The notes below the pieces were generated by a model. That model did no database searches and was not told where the DNA came from. It saw nothing but the letters and a program-made list of their open reading frames with translations. From Prevotellaceae bacterium (GTDB lineage Bacteria > Bacteroidota > Bacteroidia > Bacteroidales > Paludibacteraceae), in assembly GCA_031290375.1 (NCBI GenBank), contig JAITNR010000088.1, positions 1-8,177 of the forward strand: DNA of 8,177 bases, in the 5' to 3' direction. How positions within the stretch are numbered: position 1 is the stretch's first letter; the number at the start of each line of letters is the position of its first letter. This document shows, in pieces, positions 1 through 7,291 of this stretch. The translations under genes were made by a program, and so were the position numbers.

Positions 1-22
1 GTTCAAAAGAAAACAGCAGCGT

Positions 23-81
23 TTTTATCACAGTGCAGAGCATAAAAAATCAGCCCTCGCACTGCGGAAACATTGATAAAA
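23..81. other. Imperfect long hairpin at the left edge
   Basis: An outer 8-bp perfect stem pairs 23-30 (TTTTATCA) with 74-81 (TGATAAAA). An inner stem pairs 31-36 (CAGTGC) with 59-64 (GCACTG) and 38-40 (GAG) with 56-58 (CTC), leaving A37 bulged, a 15-nt loop at 41-55 and a one-sided internal loop at 65-73. It overlaps the 3' end of the doubtful minus-strand ORF that stops at 50. No T-run follows on either strand, so it is not a standard terminator. It may be the edge of a dispersed repeat or a structured RNA; the sequence alone does not decide. Confidence 0.35.
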
Positions 82-445
82 TGCCGGAGCGGGGGTAGTT
101 CATTCCGTAGTTGTATGCACGCGGAAAAAACTGGGTATTATTTGTTAATGGAGAGATTAATTCGTAAAAAGAATGAAAAACGTGCAGATTTACAGCATTA
201 TATAAATGCAATAAATATACCGAAAAAGTGTATTTTTGCAGGTTTTCCTGGAAAAACAGCATTTTTGAAAAGAAAAATAAAAAAAAACTGTGCAAATATC
301 TGATGATTTTGTACAGAATACTGAGGTTCGCGGTCTTGCGGTTGAGACGTTGTGCGGTGGGGTAGATTGGTACTCTCGCCGTAAAGCGTTCGAGCCGTTG
401 AACCGTTGTACCGTCAGTTTGAACTTTCGTTACAACAGATTTCAT
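50..445 (-). CDS. Doubtful repeat-bearing ORF, 131 aa, function unknown
   Basis: I do not recognise a family. In favour of expression: the start codon (443-445) lies about 20-25 nt downstream of a textbook Bacteroidota promoter on the same strand (473-504), after an A-rich leader. The first ~45 residues show an eight-residue rhythm with Thr at 6, 14, 22, 30 and 38 (for example TVQRLERF and TAQRLNRK). This follows from an 8-nt degenerate DNA repeat under them (24 nt = 8 codons). Against: after residue ~46 the translation becomes Phe/Leu/Tyr-rich, low-complexity text typical of translated AT-rich intergenic DNA, with no domain, clear signal peptide or regular membrane topology. The tail also overlaps the hairpin at 23-81. 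The ORF could be a short real peptide gene run into unrelated DNA, a decayed gene start, or a repeat that happens to be open. It faces away from the downstream plus-strand genes, so the two promoters are divergent. Confidence 0.25.
   Translation of the reverse strand: MKSVVTKVQTDGTTVQRLERFTARVPIYPTAQRLNRKTANLSILYKIIRYLHSFFLFFFSKMLFFQENLQKYTFSVYLLHLYNAVNLHVFHSFYELISPLTNNTQFFPRAYNYGMNYPRSGILSMFPQCEG
323..418. repeat. Degenerate 8-nt tandem repeat, about 12 units
   Basis: Cutting this stretch into consecutive octamers from 323 gives units such as CGGTTGAG (339-346), ACGTTGTG (347-354), CCGTTGAA (395-402) and CCGTTGTA (403-410). The two best blocks (331-362 and 387-418) are exactly in phase, 56 nt apart. 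By eye the third and fourth columns are G and T in 10 of 12 units. The middle units (363-378) are weak. On the minus strand the unit reads roughly TCAACGGN. The period is not a multiple of three, so a gain or loss of one unit would shift the reading frame of the ORF that contains it. The degeneracy suggests an old array rather than an actively slipping one. Confidence 0.5.
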
Positions 446-472
446 ATTTTTTTAGTTTAAAATAATAAAGTG

Positions 473-504
473 CAAAGATAATACATTATTTTTAATCATG
501 CAAA
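473..504 (-). promoter_or_regulatory. Minus-strand Bacteroidota sigma-ABfr-type promoter
   Basis: Read on the minus strand, TTTG (504-501) is followed after 20 nt by TATCTTTG (480-473). This matches the Bacteroidota -33 TTTG and -7 TAnnTTTG elements at normal spacing. Transcription would start around 465-470 and reach the ATG at 445 after a leader of about 20-25 nt. It is one of the better promoter matches in the window, although it reads into an ORF with no recognisable product. Confidence 0.6.
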
Positions 505-740
505 TTTATTTTTTATTCGCTACTGACCGGCTAAAAAAAAGAAATAAAAAAAGGCGTTGTTAGTATCATATATATATGATCGATAGTGTACGTCTTTTAT
601 TGATATGACATTTTAAAATACTGACTATCAGGCTGATATTTTTTTTATCAATTAGTGAAATATTCATTTCCAACAACTTACAAAACAACTCAATAAAACC
701 ATACATTACCGAAAAATTGCCCATGGCTACAAAATTATTT
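505..740. other. Intergenic region between divergent promoters
   Basis: No gene is supported here. The stretch is very AT-rich, with A-runs at 533-557 and a perfect 16-bp AT-rich palindrome at 565-580 (ATCATATA then TATATGAT). A small hairpin followed by eight T residues (626-646) is listed separately. The minus-strand open frame across 566-976 overlaps the start of the gene at 810 and looks like a shadow. Confidence 0.5.
626..646 (+). terminator. Weak terminator-like hairpin with T8 tail
   Basis: TATCA (626-630), loop GGC and TGATA (634-638) form a 5-bp stem followed directly by eight T residues (639-646). The layout is that of a plus-strand intrinsic terminator, but the stem is short and AT-rich. 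No plus-strand gene or clear promoter lies upstream in the window, so the transcript it would end is unknown. Confidence 0.25.
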
Positions 741-771
741 TTGCGACATACACATAATTTTTGTACTTTTG
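741..771 (+). promoter_or_regulatory. Promoter for the secreted-protein gene at 810
   Basis: TTG (741-743, within a longer TTTTTG run) and TACTTTTG (764-771) fit the Bacteroidota -33 and -7 TAnnTTTG elements with 20 nt between them. The expected start near 776-779 leaves a leader of about 30 nt before the ATG at 810. The A/T-rich leader has no Shine-Dalgarno sequence, as is usual in this phylum. Confidence 0.6.
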
Positions 772-809
772 TAGTTGAAAAATCAATCTTAACCCAAATA
801 ATATAGAGT

Positions 810-1724
810 ATGAAGAAATTATCTTTTTTCACCATTGCAACTCTGTTTGCAATGGGTTGTATGGCACAAAAACCTGTGGAACTGCGTATGAGCCTGCAAA
901 AAGGGCAGGTTTTTAAACAGGAAATGCAGATGAATATGAAAATAAAAGTTGAAACGCAGGGTATGAAAATAGACACGGAAATGCCCTTTGAGGCTCTGAT
1001 TTCCTACAAGGTAACAAATAACAAAAACAAAAACTTCATATTGAAAGTTTCTTATGACGCTATGAAAATGAAATTCAACCTGACGGGTATGGATTTTAGT
1101 TTTGATTCGTCAGAAGCCAAACCCAATGCTGATAATCCTGTGGCTGATGTGCTTTCAGGGCTTATTGGCAAGCATTTCCTGATGACAGTGAACGAACTTG
1201 GCAATGTGGTTAAAATCGAAGGCTTGGACAAGATACTAAATGCAGCACTTGACAAGAAGCAATTTACTAAGGAGCAAAGAAAGCAAATGCAAGTAGCTTT
1301 GGCAGGGATATTTAGTGAGGATAAAATCAGGGACAATTTCTCTTCTTCATCGTTGGTATTCCCCAAAGCCCCTGTTACAAAGGGTTATTCATGGAAATCA
1401 GACGAAGAACAGGAGTTGCAGGGAATAAAAATGAATGTCAGTAACACATACATCATTGAAAATATTACTCCGGAAAATGTGCTGGTATCTTGTGAATCAA
1501 CTTTTAAAATGAACGGAGATATAAGCAAGGGTGAAAAAAACACCAAAGTCTATGTAAATGACTCAAAATCAACAAGTTCTTACATCGTTGATTTGAAAAC
1601 AGGTTGGACAAAAGATACAAAATCCATGATGTCGCTTGTAATGAAAATAGTTATCCAACAGAACGATACGGAGATGACAGTTCCAATGGAAATGAGTGTC
1701 GATATTTATGTCAAATCGTATTGA
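810..1724 (+). CDS. Exported hypothetical protein, DUF6263-like
   Basis: This 304-residue protein of unknown function opens with a clear Sec signal peptide: KK at residues 2-3, a hydrophobic core at 5-16, then GCMAQ at 16-20, with probable cleavage after Ala19 or Gln20. Cys17 sits in a poor lipobox, so a periplasmic protein is more likely than a lipoprotein. The mature part consists of alternating short strand-like segments. An early KGQVFKQEM stretch (31-39), an FDS motif (98-100), LIGKHFLMTVNELGNVVKIEGLD (118-140) and a LVFP motif (182-185) follow the pattern I recall for the DUF6263 family of Bacteroidota. That assignment is from memory and was not searched. The protein is Met-rich between residues 39 and 94 and near the C-terminus. 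No transmembrane segment is seen after the signal. It has its own promoter (741-771) and is followed after 58 nt by the DUF2156 gene on the same strand with no terminator between them, so co-transcription is likely. The start is supported by the signal peptide and the promoter spacing. Confidence 0.8.
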   Translation: MKKLSFFTIATLFAMGCMAQKPVELRMSLQKGQVFKQEMQMNMKIKVETQGMKIDTEMPFEALISYKVTNNKNKNFILKVSYDAMKMKFNLTGMDFSFDSSEAKPNADNPVADVLSGLIGKHFLMTVNELGNVVKIEGLDKILNAALDKKQFTKEQRKQMQVALAGIFSEDKIRDNFSSSSLVFPKAPVTKGYSWKSDEEQELQGIKMNVSNTYIIENITPENVLVSCESTFKMNGDISKGEKNTKVYVNDSKSTSSYIVDLKTGWTKDTKSMMSLVMKIVIQQNDTEMTVPMEMSVDIYVKSY

Positions 1725-1782
1725 TTATCAGGCACATTATGTACAACGGATTTTTCCCTTTTGTAACTTGTAACAAAAAAAA

Positions 1783-2682
1783 ATGCTTGACTTTAAACAT
1801 ATTACGGTTTCAGACAGAGAAAAAGTGCAAAGGCACACCTTTGCCTGCGAATACAGAAATTGTGATTTGGCGTTTGCCAATCTCTTTGTCTGGCAATTTT
1901 TGTATGATACCCAAATTGCTTTTGACGACAATTTTATGTATGTTAAATATCGCTATCATAACAAGTTGTATTATATGCTGCCTGTTGGTAAAGGCGACTT
2001 GATTAAGGCAATAGATACAATCATTGAGGACTCAACCTTTGAAAATCAACGCTTTTGTTTGCAAGGACTGAGTCCGAAAATGAAAGCGTGCGTAGAAAAA
2101 CTTTTGCCTGATAAATTCTGTTTTTCCTCCAACAGAGATTATTGTGATTATCTCTACCTTCGTAAAGATTTGGCAGAACTGACAGGTAAGAGATTTCAAT
2201 CCAAGCGCAACCATATCAATCAGTTCAAGCGGAATTATCCAAACTACGAGTTTTTGGAAATCACGCCCAAAATTGTTCCGCAATGTCTTGAACTTGAATG
2301 GCTTTGGGAAAGCAAAAACATAAATCCGCAGGAGGAAATTACACTTGAAGCAGAAAGAAAGGCTATCACAAATGCTTTTGAAAATTATCAGGCTCTGCAA
2401 TTGTCAGGTGGGGCATTACGTGTTGATAATAAGATAGTTGCCTTTACTTTTGGCTCTCCAATCAGCTGGCAGACGTTCGATGTCGCAGTGGAAAAGGCTG
2501 ACACTCAGATTGTTGGGGCTTATACAGTGATTAACAACGAGTTTGCAAAACGAATATCAAGTAGTTTTATCTATCTCAATCGTGAAGAAGATTTAGGCTT
2601 GGAGGGGCTTCGTAAAGCGAAACTGTCTTATCAGCCTGTCGATATTTTGGAAAAATTTACTGCACACCCAATAACCCCATGA
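1783..2682 (+). CDS. DUF2156 (LPG synthase C-terminal-like) protein
   Basis: This 299-residue protein is predicted to be cytosolic and has no signal peptide or membrane segment. The layout fits the DUF2156 family, a double-GNAT/FemABX-like fold related to the catalytic part of lysyl-phosphatidylglycerol synthase (MprF). Residues ~1-115 form the first half, with an NCDLAFANLFVWQ stretch near 26-38. The characteristic linker YLRKDLAELTGKRFQSKRNHINQF spans about 125-149, including G135-K136 and K141-R142-N143-H144. The second half ends in EDLGLEGLRKAKLSYQP (269-285), the most conserved C-terminal signature of the family. Such free-standing proteins may transfer an aminoacyl or acyl group to a lipid or peptide, but the substrate is not known and cannot be read from the sequence. 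The membrane domain of MprF is absent. The ATG is the last part of an A-run (1775-1783) with no Shine-Dalgarno, which is normal here. No good promoter is visible in the 58-nt gap, so it is probably read through from the gene at 810. Confidence 0.85.
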   Translation: MLDFKHITVSDREKVQRHTFACEYRNCDLAFANLFVWQFLYDTQIAFDDNFMYVKYRYHNKLYYMLPVGKGDLIKAIDTIIEDSTFENQRFCLQGLSPKMKACVEKLLPDKFCFSSNRDYCDYLYLRKDLAELTGKRFQSKRNHINQFKRNYPNYEFLEITPKIVPQCLELEWLWESKNINPQEEITLEAERKAITNAFENYQALQLSGGALRVDNKIVAFTFGSPISWQTFDVAVEKADTQIVGAYTVINNEFAKRISSSFIYLNREEDLGLEGLRKAKLSYQPVDILEKFTAHPITP

Positions 2683-2688
2683 TAACGC

Positions 2689-2717
2689 TTGTATTTGACA
2701 AATTTTTCGTAATTTTG
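2689..2717 (+). promoter_or_regulatory. Probable purL promoter
   Basis: TTG (2689-2691) and TAATTTTG (2710-2717) match the Bacteroidota -33 and -7 elements with 18 nt between them. The site begins just after the stop codon of the DUF2156 gene (2680-2682). Transcription would start near 2722-2725, giving purL a leader of about 110 nt, longer than those of the other promoters here. The leader has only a small hairpin (TTGAT 2779-2783, ATCAA 2788-2792), and I do not recognise a riboswitch in it. A second TTTG at 2694-2697 is too close to serve as the -33 element. Confidence 0.55.
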
Positions 2718-2833
2718 CCGCAACGTCAAGGGAGAGTGCAAAATTTTATAATAAAGTGATTGTCAATGTATTTGTTCTTTGATGGGTATCAACAGTTTCA
2801 CATCGCATATCTAAAACTATCACATTTAAAAGT

Positions 2834-5800
2834 ATGAATTATAGAATTTTTGTTGAAAAAAAAACTGATTATCAAGTTGAAGCGCAGAGTTTGCAGAACG
2901 AACTTAATTCCAATCTAAATCTTAATCTGCTGAATCTCAGGCTTATAAATGTTTATGACTGTTTCGGTTTTTCTGAAAATTTACTTGAAAAATGCCTTTA
3001 CAATGTTTTTGGTGAAATTGTAACAGACACAGTATCAAAGAATTTGGACTATGAAAATCTGCCATCCTTGGCTGTGGAATTTTTGCCCGGACAATTTGAC
3101 CAAAGGGCAAGTTCAGCTGTTGATTGCGTGAAACTCATTGAACCTGAGGCAGATGTAACAATAAAAAGTTCAAAATTATTGATTTTCTCTCAAAATTTCT
3201 CTCAAAATAATATTGAAACTGTTAAAAAATATTATATAAATGCCATTGAAGCGAGAGAAAAGGATATGTCTGTGCTGTCGGTTTTTGAGCATTCAAAGGC
3301 TGCGGAGGTGCAAATTCTCAATGGATTTAATTCACTTAAAAACAATGAATTGGACGATTTTTGCAAAACAATGAATTTAGCAATGTCTGTTGATGATTTG
3401 CAGGAAATTATAAATTATTTTCAGAAAGAAAACCGCGAACCGTATGAAACAGAACTGCGTATTTTGGACACCTATTGGAGCGACCATTGTCGCCATACCA
3501 CATTTGCTACCATTTTGGAAGATATTGCGATTGAAAAAAGTTTTGTTGATGAAAAAATTAATAATTCACTAAAACTCTATCATTCAATCCGTTGCGAATT
3601 ACAACGTGAAAATAAAGACATTTGTCTGATGGATATTGCCACAATTGGTGCAAGATACTTGAAATCAAAGGGTTATCTTGACGATTTGGAGCAAAGTGAG
3701 GAGAATAACGCTTGCAGTATTTTTGTTGATGTTGATGTGAACGGCAAAAGTGAAAAGTGGTTACTGATGTTTAAGAACGAAACGCACAATCACCCTACTG
3801 AAATTGAACCTTTTGGCGGTGCTTCTACCTGTCTTGGCGGAGCAATTCGTGACCCGCTTTCGGGCAGAAGTTACGTATATCAGGCGATGAGGGTAACAGG
3901 AGCGGGTAATATATATCAGCCTGTAAATCAAACTATTGAAGGGAAATTGCCGCAAAAAATCATATCCACCAAAGCTGCTCACGGTTATTCTTCCTACGGA
4001 AATCAAATTGGGCTTGCAACTACCTGTGTAAGAGAGATTTATCACAAAAATTACGTTGCAAAACGACTTGAAGTCGGGGCAGTAGTAGGAGCGGTAAAAG
4101 CCGACAATGTACGCCGTGAATTACCTGAACAGGGCGATATAATTATGATGCTCGGAGGCAGAACAGGGCGGGACGGAATAGGTGGAGCAACGGGCTCGTC
4201 GAAGGAACATACAGCCGAAAGCCTTGAAATGTGTTCTTCTGAGGTGCAAAAAGGCAATGCACCCGAAGAACGCAAATTGGAACGACTTTTTCGCCGTAGC
4301 GAAGTTACAGGGTTAATCAAAAAATCGAATGATTTTGGTGCTGGAGGCGTGAGCGTGGCTATCGGCGAACTCGCCAAAGGATTGGACATAAATTTGGATA
4401 ATGTGAGGACAAAATATAGCGGTTTGAGTGCTACTGAGTTGGCTATCAGCGAAAGTCAGGAGCGAATGGCGGTTGTAATCGAAAAAGATGACTGCGAAAA
4501 ATTTACTAACTTTTGTGCCGAAGAAAACATTGAAGTAGTGAAAATTGCCGATGTTACCAACACCAATCGCCTGAAAATGTTTTACAAAGGTCAAAAAATA
4601 GTTGATATTTCGCGCCAGTTTATTGATAGTGCAGGAGCAAAACATTTTGCAAAAGCAAAAATTTCAGAAATGGAAAATAAAAATCCGTTTGAAAGAAAAA
4701 TTGAGGGCAATTCGTTCAGAAGCAGAATGTTAAATAATCTCAAAGATGAAAATGTTTTGTCTCAAAAGGGCTTGATAGAGATGTTTGACTCCACAATCGG
4801 ACGCTCTACTGTGCTGATGCCTTTCGGGGGCAAAACGCAACGTTCAGAAAGTCAGGTTTCGGTGCAAAAAATCCCGGTCCGCAACAGCTTTACCTCCACA
4901 GCGAGCATTATGGCACACGGTTACAACCCGTTTCTGAGTTCGTGGAGCAGTTATCATGGGGCACAATACGCTGTTGTAGAGGCAATTGCGAAAATTGTAG
5001 CAGCAGGGGGAAGATACGAAAAAATCCGTTTTTCATTTCAGGAATATTTTGAAAAAATGACCAAAGACCCAACTTCGTGGGGTAAGCCACTTGCCGCGTT
5101 GCTTGGTGCTTTGCAGTCGCAAATCGACTTTAGATTACCCTCAATCGGAGGCAAGGATTCGATGAGCGGGACTTTCCACAATATCAGCGTGCCGCCTATG
5201 CTGATGGCTTTTGGAATTACTACCGTTGATGTCAAAAACGTGATTTCCACAGAGTTAAAGCAGGCAGGAAATTATCTTTGTTTGATAAAACATCACTGTC
5301 TGAAAGATTTCTTGCCGAATGTTGGTGAGTTGAAAAAGAACTTTGATTTTATTTTGCAAAATATTGAAAATCAAAATATCATATCTGCGTACGCAATTGG
5401 TTTCGGCGGCATAGCAGAGGCAGTTTGTAAAATGAGTTTCGGAAACGAACTCGGTGTTGATATTCAAACTGCCGAAAATGAATTATTTAACCATTCTTAT
5501 GGCTCAATTTTAGTTGAAAGCAAAACAGAGTTGGAATTGGAAAATGCTGTTTATTTGGGAAAAGTTATCGAAGAAAAGAGTATAAAAATTAACGGTGAAA
5601 AATTTGATTTAGAGGAACTTTATAGAGCAAATACTGAAAAATTCGAGCAAATTTATCCTGTTACTGCAAAATCAAAATCGGTGGCAGAAAAAATTTTGCC
5701 AAAAAAGAAAATTGTCAAATATCAGGGTAAAAAAATCGAAAAACCGCTTGCCTATTTACCTGTCTTTACAGGCACCAACTGCGATTACGACACGGCAAAA

Positions 5801-6535
5801 GCCTTTATAAATGCGGGAGCGGAGGTTATGACCTCTGTGTTCAGAAACCTGACGGGCGAAGATATTGTCAATTCCATTCACGAAATGTGTTTTAAAATTG
5901 CCGAATGTCAGATTTTTGTGCTTTCGGGTGGATTTTCCTCAGGTGATGAGCCTGATGGTAGCGGAAAATTTATCGCCAATGTACTAAACAACAGCGATAT
6001 AACAAAGAGAATTTACAAACTTTTAGAGCGCGGCGGTTTGATACTCGGCATCTGTAATGGCTTTCAGGCACTGATTAAATCAGGGTTGTTGCCATACGGG
6101 CGGCTCGGAAAAGTTACCGACAAGTCACCAACACTTTTTCGCAATGATATTAATCGTCATATTTCGCTAATGGCATCCACTACAGTCAGTTCAATAAATT
6201 CGCCATGGCTTTCGGACTTTGAAATCGGCGACATCCATCAGATTGCAATGAGCCACGGCGAAGGGAAACTGCTTGTAAATGAAGAGCTTGCACAGGAACT
6301 TTTTGCAAAAGGTCAAATTGCGTTCCAATATGTTGATTTACACGGCAATATTACGACAAAATCACCATTCAATCCCAACGGATCAATGTACGCAATAGAG
6401 GGAATTATTTCCGAAAACGGACAAATTCTTGGCAAAATGGGGCACAGCGAACGCTATGAAAACGGACTTTTTAAGAACATCTACGGCAATAAAAATCAGA
6501 ACATTTTTGAAAATGCGGTAAGATATTTCAAGTAA
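2834..6535 (+). CDS. purL: Phosphoribosylformylglycinamidine synthase, single-chain
   Basis: PurL catalyses the ATP-dependent conversion of FGAR and glutamine to FGAM, glutamate, ADP and phosphate, the fourth step of de novo purine synthesis, in the cytosol. At 1233 residues it is the full single-chain form, with PurS-like, synthetase and glutaminase parts fused. An N-terminal PurS-like part covers about 1-150, with LPGQFDQRASSA inside. DTYWSDHCRHTTF lies at 212-224, KNETHNHPTEIEPFGGAST at 314-332, GGRTGRDGIGGATGSS at 441-456 and GGKDSMSG at 772-779. The C-terminal class I glutaminase begins near 971 (VFTGTNCDYD) and has the oxyanion segment LSGGFSSGDEPDG (1030-1042), nucleophile Cys1074 in GICNGFQ, and His1204/Glu1206 in GHSER. 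All expected catalytic residues are present and the frame is intact. The second synthetase half has SAYAIGFGGIAEAV (851-864) where other PurL proteins have a DxSDGGL motif; I recall this as a feature of the clade found in Bacteroidota and Firmicutes. A promoter lies at 2689-2717. The BFN gene follows after 17 nt, probably in the same transcript. Confidence 0.97.
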   Translation: MNYRIFVEKKTDYQVEAQSLQNELNSNLNLNLLNLRLINVYDCFGFSENLLEKCLYNVFGEIVTDTVSKNLDYENLPSLAVEFLPGQFDQRASSAVDCVKLIEPEADVTIKSSKLLIFSQNFSQNNIETVKKYYINAIEAREKDMSVLSVFEHSKAAEVQILNGFNSLKNNELDDFCKTMNLAMSVDDLQEIINYFQKENREPYETELRILDTYWSDHCRHTTFATILEDIAIEKSFVDEKINNSLKLYHSIRCELQRENKDICLMDIATIGARYLKSKGYLDDLEQSEENNACSIFVDVDVNGKSEKWLLMFKNETHNHPTEIEPFGGASTCLGGAIRDPLSGRSYVYQAMRVTGAGNIYQPVNQTIEGKLPQKIISTKAAHGYSSYGNQIGLATTCVREIYHKNYVAKRLEVGAVVGAVKADNVRRELPEQGDIIMMLGGRTGRDGIGGATGSSKEHTAESLEMCSSEVQKGNAPEERKLERLFRRSEVTGLIKKSNDFGAGGVSVAIGELAKGLDINLDNVRTKYSGLSATELAISESQERMAVVIEKDDCEKFTNFCAEENIEVVKIADVTNTNRLKMFYKGQKIVDISRQFIDSAGAKHFAKAKISEMENKNPFERKIEGNSFRSRMLNNLKDENVLSQKGLIEMFDSTIGRSTVLMPFGGKTQRSESQVSVQKIPVRNSFTSTASIMAHGYNPFLSSWSSYHGAQYAVVEAIAKIVAAGGRYEKIRFSFQEYFEKMTKDPTSWGKPLAALLGALQSQIDFRLPSIGGKDSMSGTFHNISVPPMLMAFGITTVDVKNVISTELKQAGNYLCLIKHHCLKDFLPNVGELKKNFDFILQNIENQNIISAYAIGFGGIAEAVCKMSFGNELGVDIQTAENELFNHSYGSILVESKTELELENAVYLGKVIEEKSIKINGEKFDLEELYRANTEKFEQIYPVTAKSKSVAEKILPKKKIVKYQGKKIEKPLAYLPVFTGTNCDYDTAKAFINAGAEVMTSVFRNLTGEDIVNSIHEMCFKIAECQIFVLSGGFSSGDEPDGSGKFIANVLNNSDITKRIYKLLERGGLILGICNGFQALIKSGLLPYGRLGKVTDKSPTLFRNDINRHISLMASTTVSSINSPWLSDFEIGDIHQIAMSHGEGKLLVNEELAQELFAKGQIAFQYVDLHGNITTKSPFNPNGSMYAIEGIISENGQILGKMGHSERYENGLFKNIYGNKNQNIFENAVRYFK

Positions 6536-6552
6536 TTTAAAATCGTAAAACA

Positions 6553-7116
6553 ATGGAAGACAATAATTTAATTCAGGTTTATGTAAAAAGTATTTCTGCT
6601 TTTCAAGAGAAACAGAATTTTAGAATAATAGAGTTGGGCGAGGTTAATGGAAACAGGGTTATGAGAGTTGTCATCGGCACCTTTGAAGCCGATTATATAG
6701 CCTCAGCCCTTGACAACAAGTACTTTAAACGCCCAATGCCTTATGATGTGATTTCAGATATTATCAAGGCATACAAAATTAATTTAAAGGAAATAATAAT
6801 TTTTTCGGTTAAACAAGGAGTCATCTATTCCAAATTGATATTAGACCAGGACACTAATATTCAGGAAATTACTATTAGAATTTCTGATGCTTTGGCTGTT
6901 GCTGTCGAAACAGATGCACCCATTTTTATTGAAAGAAAAATAGTAGATGATTTTTTCAAAAATCTTCTTACCTCAATTGACAGCAAAAGTCACAAACATG
7001 TGTCCGAAATGACCATAGAAGAACTTAAAGAGGAACTTAAACGCTCTGTTGACGAGGAAGATTATGAACTCGCAGCAGAACTTCGGGACGAAATAAGCAA
7101 GAGGAATGAGAAATAA
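6553..7116 (+). CDS. Bifunctional nuclease (BFN/DUF151) protein with UVR tail
   Basis: This 187-residue cytosolic protein has two recognisable parts. Residues ~8-135 form a BFN (DUF151) domain. Its landmarks are LGEVNGNRVMRVVIGTFEADYIASAL (28-53), RPMPYDV (60-66), the VKQGVIYSKLIL segment (86-97) and SDALAVAVETDAPIF (111-125). Residues ~153-185 form a UVR-type helical hairpin, with ELKEELKRSVDEEDYELAAELRDEI at its centre, like the UvrB-UvrC interaction motif and the tails of Clp-associated McsA proteins. BFN proteins have been described in plants and bacteria as having RNase/DNase activity, but the activity of this one is inferred only from the family. The UVR tail suggests a protein-protein contact. 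Length and domain order match what I recall of other Bacteroidota members. It starts 17 nt after purL with no promoter or terminator between, so it is probably the second gene of the purL transcript. No Shine-Dalgarno is present, and the leader before the ATG is A-rich. No intrinsic terminator follows it directly. Confidence 0.9.
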   Translation: MEDNNLIQVYVKSISAFQEKQNFRIIELGEVNGNRVMRVVIGTFEADYIASALDNKYFKRPMPYDVISDIIKAYKINLKEIIIFSVKQGVIYSKLILDQDTNIQEITIRISDALAVAVETDAPIFIERKIVDDFFKNLLTSIDSKSHKHVSEMTIEELKEELKRSVDEEDYELAAELRDEISKRNEK

Positions 7117-7291
7117 GAATCTCAAAAATAAATTTGCACAATAGCGGAGGTGCCTACCTTTAAGGAATGTCTGAGCAATGAATAATGAATGCGTTCTTTG
7201 CGAACTTATTTTATTTTAACTGCTTATCCACAATAAGCAAGTTGATTAAAAAAATGACTGTCCGCATTACGACCTAAAGCAACAAAAGTGT
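7117..7291. other. Intergenic region with no gene seen
   Basis: No ORF of credible length or composition is present. A lone TAAATTTG (-7-like) near 7130 has no partner TTG at the right distance. A 7-bp hairpin pairs TGCTTAT (7221-7227) with ATAAGCA (7233-7239) but lacks a following T-run on either strand, so it is not called a terminator. This stretch leads into the palindromic repeats and looks like the start of a non-coding insertion zone. Confidence 0.5.

Noticed and set aside
73..303. Plus-strand 76-codon open frame
   Set aside because: No promoter with both elements, no recognisable family, and composition of translated AT-rich DNA. It lies opposite the equally doubtful minus-strand ORF.
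565..580. Perfect 16-bp palindrome as an operator
   Set aside because: It is almost entirely alternating A/T, so self-complementarity is likely by chance, and it sits far from both promoters' core elements.
566..976. Minus-strand 136-codon open frame
   Set aside because: It overlaps the promoter, start and signal peptide of the gene at 810, and its translation is low-complexity shadow text.
1604..2002. Plus-strand 132-codon frame bridging the first two genes
   Set aside because: It overlaps the end of one well-supported gene and the start of another in a different frame, with no domain signature.
2856..2864. A9 run in codons 8-11 of purL as a slippage or phase-variation site
   Set aside because: The frame is intact, A-runs of this length are common in this AT-rich DNA (another is at 1775-1783), and an essential-type biosynthetic gene is an unlikely phase-variable target.
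3761..5467. Several minus-strand open frames inside purL
   Set aside because: All are antisense shadows of conserved PurL motifs and have no promoter or family signature.
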